A DNA stretch of 64,000 nucleotides from CAZTDU01 sp964617355 (lineage in GTDB: Bacteria > Pseudomonadota > Gammaproteobacteria > Burkholderiales > SG8-39), in the NCBI GenBank assembly GCA_964617355.1, contig CAZTXP010000005.1, positions 29,243 to 93,242 of the forward strand, written 5' to 3'. A model generated the notes under the pieces. The model made no database searches, was not told the origin of the DNA, and worked only from the letters and a program-made list of their open reading frames with translations. A program made the translations under genes and the position numbers. This document shows positions 36,971 through 45,429 of this stretch, in pieces. Numbering within the stretch: the stretch's first letter is position 1; the number at the start of each line of letters is the position of its first letter.

Positions 36971-36988
36971 GCTTGACCGCGGTCAAGC
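36971..36988. promoter_or_regulatory. 18-bp perfect palindrome upstream of the dctP promoter
   Basis: The palindrome reads GCTTGACC, GC, GGTCAAGC, covers the nhaD-like stop codon, and ends 14 bases upstream of the dctP -35. It may be a regulator site for the TRAP operon or a terminator stem for the operon before it. Confidence 0.4.
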
Positions 36989-38317
36989 AGGGGCGTGCTG
37001 CACTGCGACGGGAGCGATCACATCCGCCGTCTTCGCGCGCTTCTCGCCAGGATGCCAGCCGAGCACCGCGAGCAGGACGAAGAAGCCCACGACGTAGGCC
37101 AGGGTCACGTGCCACCCTCCCCGCAGCCAGCGCCCCACCGACTTGGCCTCGGGATACATGTTCGAGAGCGCGACGCCGGAGGACGAGCCGAACCAGATCA
37201 TCGACCCGCCGAAGCCGACCGCGTAGGCGAGCATCCCCCAGTCGTAGCCGCCCTGCTTCAGCGCCAGCGCCGTGAGCGGGATGTTGTCGAACACCGCGGA
37301 GATGAAGCCCAGGCTGAGGGCACTCTGCCAGCTGGCGGGCGGCAGTTTCTCGACCGGCATCATCGAGGCGATCAGCACGAGCGACAGCAGGAACACCGAG
37401 CCCTTCAAGGCCTCCGGCAGCAGCGACCAGTCCGGACGGCGCAGGGGCGCGGTCGCGAGGATCGCCAGCCAGACGGCGGCGCCGATCACCGGGAAGCGAT
37501 CGAGCACCGCCGGATAGGCGAGGTTGCAGGCCACGTTCGCCGCGATCGCCGCGGCGAGGATCACGCCGACGATGAAGACCCGCGCCCAGTCCACCGCGAT
37601 GCCGGCGGGTGCGTCCTTGACGATCGGGGAATAGGCCTGCTGCTGGCGCGCGGCGATCACGCCCACGATGACCAGCGCGACGAACGCCGCAACGTAGGCA
37701 TCGAGCACCTCCAGCGGACTCACGCCGTCGATCCACATCATGGTCGTCGTGGTGTCGCCGACGACGCTGCCGGCCCCGCCTGCGTTCGACGCGGCAACGA
37801 TCGCTGCGAGGTAGCCGATGTGCACCCTGCGGCGGAACACCACGCCCGCCATCGTACCGCCGATCAGCGCCGCCGCGATGTTGTCGAGGAACGAGGACAG
37901 CACGAACACGATCACCAGCAGCCAGAAGCCGCCCTTCCAGTCGTCGGGCAGGAACTTCGGCAACTCCGCCGGGATGTTCGATTCCTCGAAGTGCTTCGAC
38001 AGCAGCGCGAATCCGAGGAGCAGGCCGAGCAGGTTGGCGAGGATGATCCACTCGTGCGCCATGTGCAGCGCCAATCCGCCGAAGCCCGGGCCTGCCTTGA
38101 ACCCCGTGAACCCCAGCTTGTAGGCGGTAACCCCCGCGAGCCCGACCAGGGCAACCTGCAGCGTGTGGTGGTGGAAGAGCGCCACCCCCGCCAGCGTGAG
38201 CGCGAAGAGGATGAACTCGACCGGCACGCCGAGCGAACCGGCGATCACCGCGGCGATCGTGGCCGCGGTGAACAGGCCGCGCTCCTTCGCCAGCAGGCGG
38301 ACGACGACGCTCTTCAT
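36983..38317 (-). CDS. NhaD/ArsB-type ion transporter (probable Na+/H+ antiporter or citrate-like permease)
   Basis: The 444-residue protein has about twelve membrane segments and the two repeated pore motifs of the ion-transporter superfamily: SSFLDNIAAALIGG with NAGGAGSVVGDTTTTMMW in the first half, and FDNIPLTALAL with FGSSSGVALSN in the second. This pattern is shared by NhaD sodium/proton antiporters and citrate-family carriers; NhaD-like is favoured by DNIAA and GDTTT. It is the last gene of the operon that starts with pntA and lies four bases after the LutC-like gene. Confidence 0.8.
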   Translation of the reverse strand: MKSVVVRLLAKERGLFTAATIAAVIAGSLGVPVEFILFALTLAGVALFHHHTLQVALVGLAGVTAYKLGFTGFKAGPGFGGLALHMAHEWIILANLLGLLLGFALLSKHFEESNIPAELPKFLPDDWKGGFWLLVIVFVLSSFLDNIAAALIGGTMAGVVFRRRVHIGYLAAIVAASNAGGAGSVVGDTTTTMMWIDGVSPLEVLDAYVAAFVALVIVGVIAARQQQAYSPIVKDAPAGIAVDWARVFIVGVILAAAIAANVACNLAYPAVLDRFPVIGAAVWLAILATAPLRRPDWSLLPEALKGSVFLLSLVLIASMMPVEKLPPASWQSALSLGFISAVFDNIPLTALALKQGGYDWGMLAYAVGFGGSMIWFGSSSGVALSNMYPEAKSVGRWLRGGWHVTLAYVVGFFVLLAVLGWHPGEKRAKTADVIAPVAVQHAPA

Positions 38318-38321
38318 GGCT

Positions 38322-38972
38322 TCACCCTACGATCACGATGTGGACGCGCGCCGGCCCGTGGGCCCCGACCACCACGGTCTGCTCGATGTCTGCCGTGCGC
38401 GACGGGCCGGAGATGTAGTTGACCGCGCGCGGCAGCTGTCCGAGTTCGGCGCGCATGAGGTCCCAGGCGTCTTCCATGCTGCCGACGATACGCCCTGCCG
38501 GGACGATCGCGACGTGGGTTTCCGGCACCAGGCTCGCGCTCGCCGGCGAATCCGTTGCGGACAGCACGCACAGCGTCCCCGTCTCGGCGATCGCGCAATA
38601 CACCCCTGTCACGCCAACCGGGTCTTCGCCCCTGGCGGCGCGGGCATCCAGGGAAAGGCCCGCGCCGGCCCAGTCGAGCCGCGAGAGGGCCGGCCAGGCG
38701 CAGCCGCGCCCCGGGATGCCGTGCGCCTCGAGGTAGCGCGCCACTGCCGCCGGCACCTCGCGCTCGCTCGCGACGGCGTCGATCGTGCTGGCGCTCGCTG
38801 CGGCGCGCTCCCGGAAGCACTCGACGAGATCGGAGCCCGACTCGCGCATGGGTCCGCGAGGATGGCTGGAGAGGTACTGCTGCACGAGGTCGCGCTCGGC
38901 TTCGGGAGGCGCGTCACCACCGCGCCCTTGCGCTCGGCGGATGCGGGCCAGGATGCGCTCGCGAGACCCCAT
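38322..38972 (-). CDS. LUD-domain protein (LutC/YkgG-like)
   Basis: The 216-residue product matches LutC: SRERILARIRRA at the N-terminus, then GVTGVYCAIAETGTLCV, SLVPETHVAIVP and YISGPSRTADIEQTVVVGAHGP. LutC works with the iron-sulfur proteins LutA and LutB in L-lactate oxidation, but neither is adjacent. Here it is four or five bases from pntB and from the antiporter-like gene, so it may serve another redox purpose. Confidence 0.85.
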   Translation of the reverse strand: MGSRERILARIRRAQGRGGDAPPEAERDLVQQYLSSHPRGPMRESGSDLVECFRERAAASASTIDAVASEREVPAAVARYLEAHGIPGRGCAWPALSRLDWAGAGLSLDARAARGEDPVGVTGVYCAIAETGTLCVLSATDSPASASLVPETHVAIVPAGRIVGSMEDAWDLMRAELGQLPRAVNYISGPSRTADIEQTVVVGAHGPARVHIVIVG

Positions 38973-38976
38973 CCGC

Positions 38977-40398
38977 TCAGGCCTTCAGCGCGACGAGGAC
39001 TTCGTCCAGCATCTTCTTCGCATCGCCGAACAGCATGCGGTTGTTGTCCTTGTAGAAGAGCGGATTGTCCACGCCGGCGTAGCCCGAGGCCATGCTGCGC
39101 TTCATGACGATCGAGGTCTTCGCCTTCCATACCTCCAGCACCGGCATGCCGGCGATCGGGCTCGCCGGATCGTCCTGCGCGGCGGGGTTCACGATGTCGT
39201 TGGCGCCGATCACCATCGCGACATCCGTGTCCGGGAAGTCGTCGTTCAGCTCGTCCATCTCGAGCACGATGTCGTAGGGCACCTTGGCTTCCGCGAGCAG
39301 CACGTTCATGTGCCCCGGCATGCGGCCCGCGACCGGGTGGATGCCGAAGCGCACGTTCACGCCCTTCTCGCGCAGGAGCTTCGTGATCTCGAATACGGTG
39401 TGCTGGGCCTGCGCGACCGCCATGCCGTAGCCCGGCACGATGATCACGTTCTTCGCCTCGCGCAGCAGCTCGGCGGTGTCCGCGGCCGACACCGGCACCA
39501 CCTCGCCCGCGGGCTGCGCCGCGCCGCCGGCCGCCGCCGCGGGCGCGCCGCCCTCGGTGCCGAAGCCGCCGGCGATCACGCTGACGAAGTTGCGGTTCAT
39601 CGCGCGGCACATGATGTACGACAGGATCGCGCCCGACGAGCCCACCAGCGCGCCGGTGACGATCAGCAGGTCGTTCGACAGCATGAAGCCGGTCGCCGCG
39701 GCCGCCCATCCGGAGTAGCTGTTCAGCATCGACACCACCACCGGCATGTCCGCGCCGCCGATCGCCATCACCATGTGCACGCCGAACGCGAGCGCGATCG
39801 CGGTCATGATCACCAGCGGCAGCATGCCCTCGCCGATCGAGTGCGCCGAGATGAATCGCGCACCGAGCCAGATCACCACGAGGAGCGCGCCGAGGTTCAG
39901 CCAGTGCCGGCCGGGGATCAGCATCGGCTTGCCGCCGATCTTCCCGGAGAGCTTGCCGAACGCGATGATCGAGCCCGAGAAGGTCACCGCGCCGATCAGG
40001 ATGCCGACGTAGACCTCCACCTCGTGGATGGTCTTCTCGGCGCCCTGCAGCGACGCGGACGCCGCCGGGTCGATGTAGTTCGCGTAGCCGACCAGCGCCG
40101 CGGCGAGGCCGACCAGGCTGTGCATCAGCGCGACCAGTTCGGGCATCTGCGTCATCTTCACGACGCGCGCCGCGTACAGGCCGATCGAGCCGCCGACCAC
40201 CATCGCGCCGACGAGCCACGGCACGCCCGCGGCCGACACGCGCGGCCCGAGGACGGTGGCCAGCACGGCGATCGTCATGCCGATGATGCCGTAGAGGTTG
40301 CCGCGCCTCGCGGTCTCGGGGTTCGACAGCCCGCCGAGGCTCAGCACGAAGAGGATGGTGGCGCCGAGGTAGGCGACGGTCGCGAGTCCTTCATGCAT
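38977..40398 (-). CDS. pntB: NAD(P) transhydrogenase subunit beta
   Basis: The 473-residue subunit has about eight membrane segments in the first half and the NADP-binding dIII domain at the end, with VPGYGMAVAQAQH, FGIHPVAGRMPGHMNVLLAEA and GANDIVNPAA motifs. With PntA it couples proton entry to hydride transfer from NADH to NADP+. It follows pntA by 10 bases. Confidence 0.96.
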   Translation of the reverse strand: MHEGLATVAYLGATILFVLSLGGLSNPETARRGNLYGIIGMTIAVLATVLGPRVSAAGVPWLVGAMVVGGSIGLYAARVVKMTQMPELVALMHSLVGLAAALVGYANYIDPAASASLQGAEKTIHEVEVYVGILIGAVTFSGSIIAFGKLSGKIGGKPMLIPGRHWLNLGALLVVIWLGARFISAHSIGEGMLPLVIMTAIALAFGVHMVMAIGGADMPVVVSMLNSYSGWAAAATGFMLSNDLLIVTGALVGSSGAILSYIMCRAMNRNFVSVIAGGFGTEGGAPAAAAGGAAQPAGEVVPVSAADTAELLREAKNVIIVPGYGMAVAQAQHTVFEITKLLREKGVNVRFGIHPVAGRMPGHMNVLLAEAKVPYDIVLEMDELNDDFPDTDVAMVIGANDIVNPAAQDDPASPIAGMPVLEVWKAKTSIVMKRSMASGYAGVDNPLFYKDNNRMLFGDAKKMLDEVLVALKA

Positions 40399-40408
40399 GG
40401 CCGCCTCC

Positions 40409-42001
40409 CTACTTCTGGAACATGGCCAGCATGCGCCGCGTCACCGCGAAGCCGCCGAACATGTTGATGGTGGTAAGGGCGATCGAGCCCACGGCGAGCC
40501 ACAGGATCCAGGCCGCGGGCCGCCCCTGCGCGGCGGCCTCCCCAAGAGGCGGCGCCACCTGCACCAGCGCGCCGATGACGATGATGCTGCTGATCGCGTT
40601 GGTCACGCTCATCAGCGGCGTGTGCAGCGCGGGGGTGACGTTCCAGACCACCATGTAGCCGACGAAGCAGGCCAGCACGAACACCGTGAAGTGGTTGAGG
40701 AACGCCGCCGGCGCGTTGTTGCCGACGAAGAGGAAGAGCAGCGCGCCGACGCCGAAGATCGCGGCAAGCGGCCCCGCCGCCATCGGCCCGGACGCGCCGT
40801 GGCCGTGCCCCTTCGAGGCCGGGGCGGAGACTGCCTTCGCGGCGGGCTTGGCGGCCGCGGCCGGCAGCTTCGGCGGCGGCGCGGGCCACGTGACGGCGCC
40901 GTCCTTGATCACCGTGAGGCCGCGGATCGCGTCGTCTTCCATGTTGACGTTGACGACGCCGTCCTTGGCCTTGCAGAGTTCCTCAGCGAGGCGAAAGAGG
41001 TTGGTGGCGTAGAGCGTCGAGGACTGCTTGGCCAGCCGGCTGACGAGGTCGGTGTAGCCGACGATGGTCACGCCGTGCTTCACCACCGCCTGCCCGGGCT
41101 CGGTCAGTTCGCAGTTGCCGCCCTGCTCCGCGGCGAGGTCGACGATCACGCTGCCGGGCTTCATCGACTTCACCATCTCGGCGGTGATCAGCTTCGGCGC
41201 CGGCTTGCCCGGGATCAGCGCGGTGGTGATGATGATGTCCACCTCGCGCGCCTGCTTCGCGTACATCTCGCGCTGCGCCTGCTGGAAGCCCTCGCTCATC
41301 ACCTTGGCGTAGCCGCCGCCGCCCGAGCCTTCTTCCTCGTAGTCGACCTTGACGAACTCGCCGCCCATGGACTGCACCTGGTCGGCCACCTCGGCGCGGG
41401 TGTCGTTGGCGCGCACGATGGCGCCGAGCCCGACCGCGGTGCCGATCGCGGCGAGGCCAGCGACGCCGGCGCCGGCGATGAAGACCTTCGCCGGCGGCAC
41501 CTTGCCTGCCGCGGTGATCTGCCCGGTGAGGAAGCGGCCGAAGTGGTGCGCGGCCTCGATCACCGCGCGGTAGCCGGTGATGCCCGCCATCGAGGTGAGC
41601 GCGTCCATCTTCTGCGCGCGGCTGATCATGCGCGGCAGCGCATCCATCGCGAGCACGGTGACCTTGCGCGACGCGAGCTTCTGCATGAGATCCGGGTTCT
41701 GCGCGGGCCAGATGAAGCTGACCAGGGCCTGCCCCTCGCGCATCAGCGCGACTTCCTGCTCGCTGGGCGCGCGCACCTTGAAGACGATGTCGGCGGCGGA
41801 CCACAGCGCGGCCGCGTCCGGCGCGATCTGCGCGCCCGCGGCCCGGTACGTGTCGTCGGCGAAGTTGGCGGCGTCGCCCGCGCCGGATTGCACGCTGACC
41901 TGGAAGCCGAGCTTCACCAGCTTCTCGACGACTTCCGGAACCGTGGCAACGCGCTTCTCGCCCGCGTACGTCTCGCGCGGAATTCCGATCACCTGACCCA
42001 T
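40409..42001 (-). CDS. pntA: NAD(P) transhydrogenase subunit alpha, single-chain form
   Basis: The 530-residue chain joins the NAD-binding dI domain (IGIPRETYAGEKRVA at the start, GAGVAGLAAIGTA in the middle) to a C-terminal membrane part with about four segments, through an Ala/Pro/Lys linker (about 365-410). Many bacteria split these parts into PntAA and PntAB; here they are fused as in E. coli. ATG 42001 follows a GAGAGGAA ribosome site; the longer form was rejected. First gene of pntA-pntB-lutC-like-nhaD-like. Confidence 0.95.
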   Translation of the reverse strand: MGQVIGIPRETYAGEKRVATVPEVVEKLVKLGFQVSVQSGAGDAANFADDTYRAAGAQIAPDAAALWSAADIVFKVRAPSEQEVALMREGQALVSFIWPAQNPDLMQKLASRKVTVLAMDALPRMISRAQKMDALTSMAGITGYRAVIEAAHHFGRFLTGQITAAGKVPPAKVFIAGAGVAGLAAIGTAVGLGAIVRANDTRAEVADQVQSMGGEFVKVDYEEEGSGGGGYAKVMSEGFQQAQREMYAKQAREVDIIITTALIPGKPAPKLITAEMVKSMKPGSVIVDLAAEQGGNCELTEPGQAVVKHGVTIVGYTDLVSRLAKQSSTLYATNLFRLAEELCKAKDGVVNVNMEDDAIRGLTVIKDGAVTWPAPPPKLPAAAAKPAAKAVSAPASKGHGHGASGPMAAGPLAAIFGVGALLFLFVGNNAPAAFLNHFTVFVLACFVGYMVVWNVTPALHTPLMSVTNAISSIIVIGALVQVAPPLGEAAAQGRPAAWILWLAVGSIALTTINMFGGFAVTRRMLAMFQK

Positions 42002-42092
42002 GGCTTCCTCTCGTGTTTCTTCGCCGCGCGATGGCGGCGGGATTCCCCAGCCGGCATCGTAGGTACAAGGCCGGGAGGAACCTTGACCCAAA

Positions 42093-43607
42093 TCATACCC
42101 GGCTGCGTGCCCTCCACCCGAAGCGCCCCTCGGCCCAGTCGAAGGCGCCCTGCAGCACGAGGGCGAGCGCCGCTGCCGGGATCGCGCCAGCGAGCAGCAT
42201 CGCGCTGTCGTTCAGCGCGAGGCCGGCCGCGATGCGTTCCCCATAGCCGCCCGCGCCGACGAATGCCGCGACGGTCGCGGTGCCGACGTTGATCACCGCC
42301 GAGGTCTTCACGCCGGCGAGGATCGACGGCATCGCGAGCGGCAGTTCGATGGCGCGCAGCCGGTCGCGCGCATCGAGGCCGAGCGCCGCCGCGGCCTGCC
42401 GCAGGCCCGGCCCGACGGCCTCCAGCCCGGCGTGCGTGCCGCGCACGATCGGCAACAACGCATACAGGGTGAGCGCGACCAGCGCCGGCAGCGTGCCGAT
42501 CATGCCCGTCAGCGCGATCAGGAAGGCGAGCAGCGCGAGCGAAGGAATGGTCTGCACCACGCCCGCCACGGCGAGCACCACTTGCCCCAGCCTCGGCCGG
42601 CGCTGCGCCAGCGCGCCCAGCGGCACGCCCATGGCGATGGCGAGCAGCGTCGACAGCGCCACCAGCAGGAGGTGCTGCGCGCTCAGGCGCGCGAGATCGT
42701 CCGCGAACAGCGCCCGGAACCAGTCGCGCCGCGCTTGCGAGGGCGCCGCCGGACCACCGCGCAAGAACTCTTCCGCGACCTTCGCGAACTCGACACGATC
42801 GAGTTCGGCGCGGCCGTTCAGGGCGATCATGGTGCGCGCGTCGATTCCCCCCTCGAGCTTCAGCAGCGCCGCGTGCGCGGCGGGGAAGCGCGCGTCGAGA
42901 TCGATGCGGTGGAGCAGCACGGCATCGTAGCCGGGGAAGTACCCCCGGTCGTCCGCCAGGACCGCGACGTCGTGCCGCGCGATCTTCGCGTCGGTCGTGT
43001 AGACGTCGATCAGGTCCACCTCGCGGGCGGCGAGCGCTTCGTAGGCGAGACCGTGGTCGAGGCCCTTAGGCGCCGAGAAGGCGAGGCCGTAGGCCGCGCG
43101 CAGGCCCGGCCAGCCGTCGGCGCGGCCGAGGAATTCGTGCGAGAAGCCGGCACGCAGGCCGGGGTGCCGTGCGAGGTCCGTCAAGGTACGCACGCCCAGT
43201 CGTTCGGCATCGGCGCGCCGCAGCCCGAGGGCGTACGTATTGGCGAAGCCCAGCCGCACGCTGGCGCGAAGGCCGGAGGACGCCAGTCGCTCGTTCAATT
43301 GCCCGAGGTCCAGGCGCGCCTCGCCCGCCTTCAGGATCTCGCGCGCGATGGTGCCCGTGTATTCCGGGTACACGTCGATCGCGCCCGCGAGCAGCGCCGC
43401 GTGGAGGATCGCGGTGTTGCCCATCCCCGGCTTGTGCTCGGCCTTCGTCCCCGTGCGCGCAGCGCTGCGCGCGACGATCTCGCCGAGGATGTACGACTCG
43501 GTGAATCGCTTGGAGCCGACGCGCAGCACCGGCGGATCGGCGGCGCCCGGCGACGCGGCCGCGACCGTGGCGGCGAGCGCGAGCGCCGCCACGACCGCCT
43601 TGATCAT
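42093..43607 (-). CDS. Fused substrate-binding/permease protein of an osmoprotectant-type ABC importer
   Basis: The 504-residue chain begins with a signal peptide and an OpuAC/ProX-type binding domain (about 25-290; GSKRFTESYILGEI, YPEYTGTIAREIL, DLIDVYTTDAKIA). A ProW/OpuCB-type permease domain follows (about 300-500; MGVPLGALA, QTIPSLALLAFLI, INVGTATVAAFVGAGGYGERI). Substrates of the family are glycine betaine, choline and related quaternary amines. The ATPase (OpuA/ProV) is absent from the neighbourhood. The start overlaps the stop of the ABC exporter gene as ATGA. A much longer in-frame reading upstream is a shadow of that exporter. Confidence 0.87.
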   Translation of the reverse strand: MIKAVVAALALAATVAAASPGAADPPVLRVGSKRFTESYILGEIVARSAARTGTKAEHKPGMGNTAILHAALLAGAIDVYPEYTGTIAREILKAGEARLDLGQLNERLASSGLRASVRLGFANTYALGLRRADAERLGVRTLTDLARHPGLRAGFSHEFLGRADGWPGLRAAYGLAFSAPKGLDHGLAYEALAAREVDLIDVYTTDAKIARHDVAVLADDRGYFPGYDAVLLHRIDLDARFPAAHAALLKLEGGIDARTMIALNGRAELDRVEFAKVAEEFLRGGPAAPSQARRDWFRALFADDLARLSAQHLLLVALSTLLAIAMGVPLGALAQRRPRLGQVVLAVAGVVQTIPSLALLAFLIALTGMIGTLPALVALTLYALLPIVRGTHAGLEAVGPGLRQAAAALGLDARDRLRAIELPLAMPSILAGVKTSAVINVGTATVAAFVGAGGYGERIAAGLALNDSAMLLAGAIPAAALALVLQGAFDWAEGRFGWRARSRV

Positions 43608-45403
43608 GCCGCGCGTTCCAGCGGCGCCTCGCCTTCGCCGAGAAACTGCAGGCGCGCGAGATTCGCGTACAGCCCTTCCTGCCGCATCAGCTCCGCATGC
43701 GTGCCTTCGGCCACGGCGACGCCGTGGTCCATGACCACGATGCGATCGGCATGCTGGACGGTGGCGAGCCGGTGCGCGATCACGATCGTCGTGCGACCGT
43801 GCTCCAGCGCCTCGAGCGCCTGCTGCACCATGCGCTCGCTCGCCGCGTCGAGCGCGCTCGTCGCCTCGTCGAGCAGCAGCACCGGGCGATCGGCCAGCAG
43901 CGCGCGCGCGATCGACAGGCGCTGGCGCTGCCCGCCCGAGAGCGTGACGCCGCGCTCGCCGAGCGGCGTGTCGTAGCCTTGCGGCAGCCGCTCGACGAAC
44001 TCGGCGGCGAACGCGCGCTTGCAAGCCTCGCGCACCTGCGATTCGGTCGCGTCTGGACGCCCGTAGCGCACGTTCTCGATCACGTTCGCGGCGAAGATCA
44101 CCGGCTCCTGGGGCACCACCGAGAAGAGCGAGCGGAGCGCCGAGGGATCGAGCGCGCGGGCATCCAGGCCGTTGACGCGCACCGCGCCCTGCTGCGGGTC
44201 GTAGAAGCGCAGCAGCAGCGCCAGCACCGAGGTCTTGCCCGCGCCGGAGGGCCCGACCAGCGCGACGCGCTCGCCCGCGCGCACGCGCAGCGTGAATCGC
44301 GACAGCGCGGGCGCCTGCGGGCGCGTGGGATAGGCGAAGGTCACGTCCTCCAGCGCGACTTCGCGCACCTCGGCCGGCGCAACCTGCGGCGCCGCGGGCG
44401 CGACGATCTGCTGCGGCGTCTCGAGCAGTTCCATCAATCGCTCGGTGGCGCCGGCCGCGCGCTGCAGGTCGCCATAGACCTCGGAGATCGCCGCCACCGC
44501 GCCCGCCGCGACCGCGCAATAGAAGACGAACGCCGACAGGTCGCCTGCCGACAGCGTGCCGTCGAGGATGTCGTGCCCGCCGATCCAGAGCACGACCGCG
44601 ACGCCGCCGTACACCACCAGCATGATGAAGCCGAGCAGCGCGGCCTTGATGCCGATGCGCTCGACGCCGGAGTCGCGCGCGGCATCCACGCGCGAGCCGA
44701 ACTCTTGGCGCGACGCGGCCTCGTGCGCGTAGGCCTGCACGGTGCGGATCTCGTGCAGCGCCTCGTCGGCGTACACGCTGATGTCGGCGACGCGATCCTG
44801 GTTCTGGCGCGAGTAGCGGCGCACGCGGCGGCCGACCCACAGCATCGCGGCGACGAGGACCGGGCCGGAGGCAAGGACCACCAGCGTCAGCTTCAGGTTG
44901 GTCACCAGCAGCAGCACGATCGCCCCGACGAGCATGATCGCGTTGCGGATCGCCATCGAGAAGCCGAAGCCGATCACGCCCTGCAGCAGCGTGGTGTCGT
45001 TGGTCAGCCGGGAGATCACCTCGCCGGTGCGCGCCTGCTCGAAGAAGGACGGCGCGAAGCCGACAACATGGTCGAACACCGCGCGGCGCAGGTCGGCGAT
45101 CACGCGCTCGCCGGTGGTCATCATCAGGTAGAAGCGCGCGTAGGTCGCCGCCGACAGCAGCACCGCGAGGCCGAGCACGGCGGCGAGGGCGGCGTCGAGC
45201 ACGCGGCCGTCGGCCGTGCCGAAGCCCGCGTCGATCACGTAGCGCAACCCCTGCCCGAGGGCGAGCACGCACCCTGCCGCGACGGCGAGCGCGGCGAGCG
45301 CGCAGGCGACGCGCACGCGATACGGCGCGAGGAAGCGCGCGAGGCGGCGGTACTGGGCCCAGTCCCCGCCGGGCGGGCGTTCCGGAAGATGGTCGGCGAT
45401 CAT
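43604..45403 (-). CDS. ABC exporter half-transporter (MsbA/LmrA-like)
   Basis: The 599-residue chain has six membrane segments, then one ABC domain: Walker A GPSGAGKT (about 380), signature LSGGQRQR, Walker B VLLLDEATSALD, and the switch IAHR. It should dimerise and export a lipid or drug-like compound. The intracellular loop FEQARTGEVISRLTNDTTLLQ is typical of MsbA-like proteins. The substrate is unknown. It is translationally coupled to the binding/permease fusion that follows. Confidence 0.92.
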   Translation of the reverse strand: MIADHLPERPPGGDWAQYRRLARFLAPYRVRVACALAALAVAAGCVLALGQGLRYVIDAGFGTADGRVLDAALAAVLGLAVLLSAATYARFYLMMTTGERVIADLRRAVFDHVVGFAPSFFEQARTGEVISRLTNDTTLLQGVIGFGFSMAIRNAIMLVGAIVLLLVTNLKLTLVVLASGPVLVAAMLWVGRRVRRYSRQNQDRVADISVYADEALHEIRTVQAYAHEAASRQEFGSRVDAARDSGVERIGIKAALLGFIMLVVYGGVAVVLWIGGHDILDGTLSAGDLSAFVFYCAVAAGAVAAISEVYGDLQRAAGATERLMELLETPQQIVAPAAPQVAPAEVREVALEDVTFAYPTRPQAPALSRFTLRVRAGERVALVGPSGAGKTSVLALLLRFYDPQQGAVRVNGLDARALDPSALRSLFSVVPQEPVIFAANVIENVRYGRPDATESQVREACKRAFAAEFVERLPQGYDTPLGERGVTLSGGQRQRLSIARALLADRPVLLLDEATSALDAASERMVQQALEALEHGRTTIVIAHRLATVQHADRIVVMDHGVAVAEGTHAELMRQEGLYANLARLQFLGEGEAPLERAA

Positions 45404-45429
45404 GCCGACCGCATGTTATCGCGCCGGTT

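Noticed and set aside
42093..45272. A single 1059-codon frame apparently joining an Arg-rich region to the binding/permease protein
   Set aside because: The N-terminal half is a shadow of the ABC exporter gene; the real protein starts at 43607 with a signal peptide.
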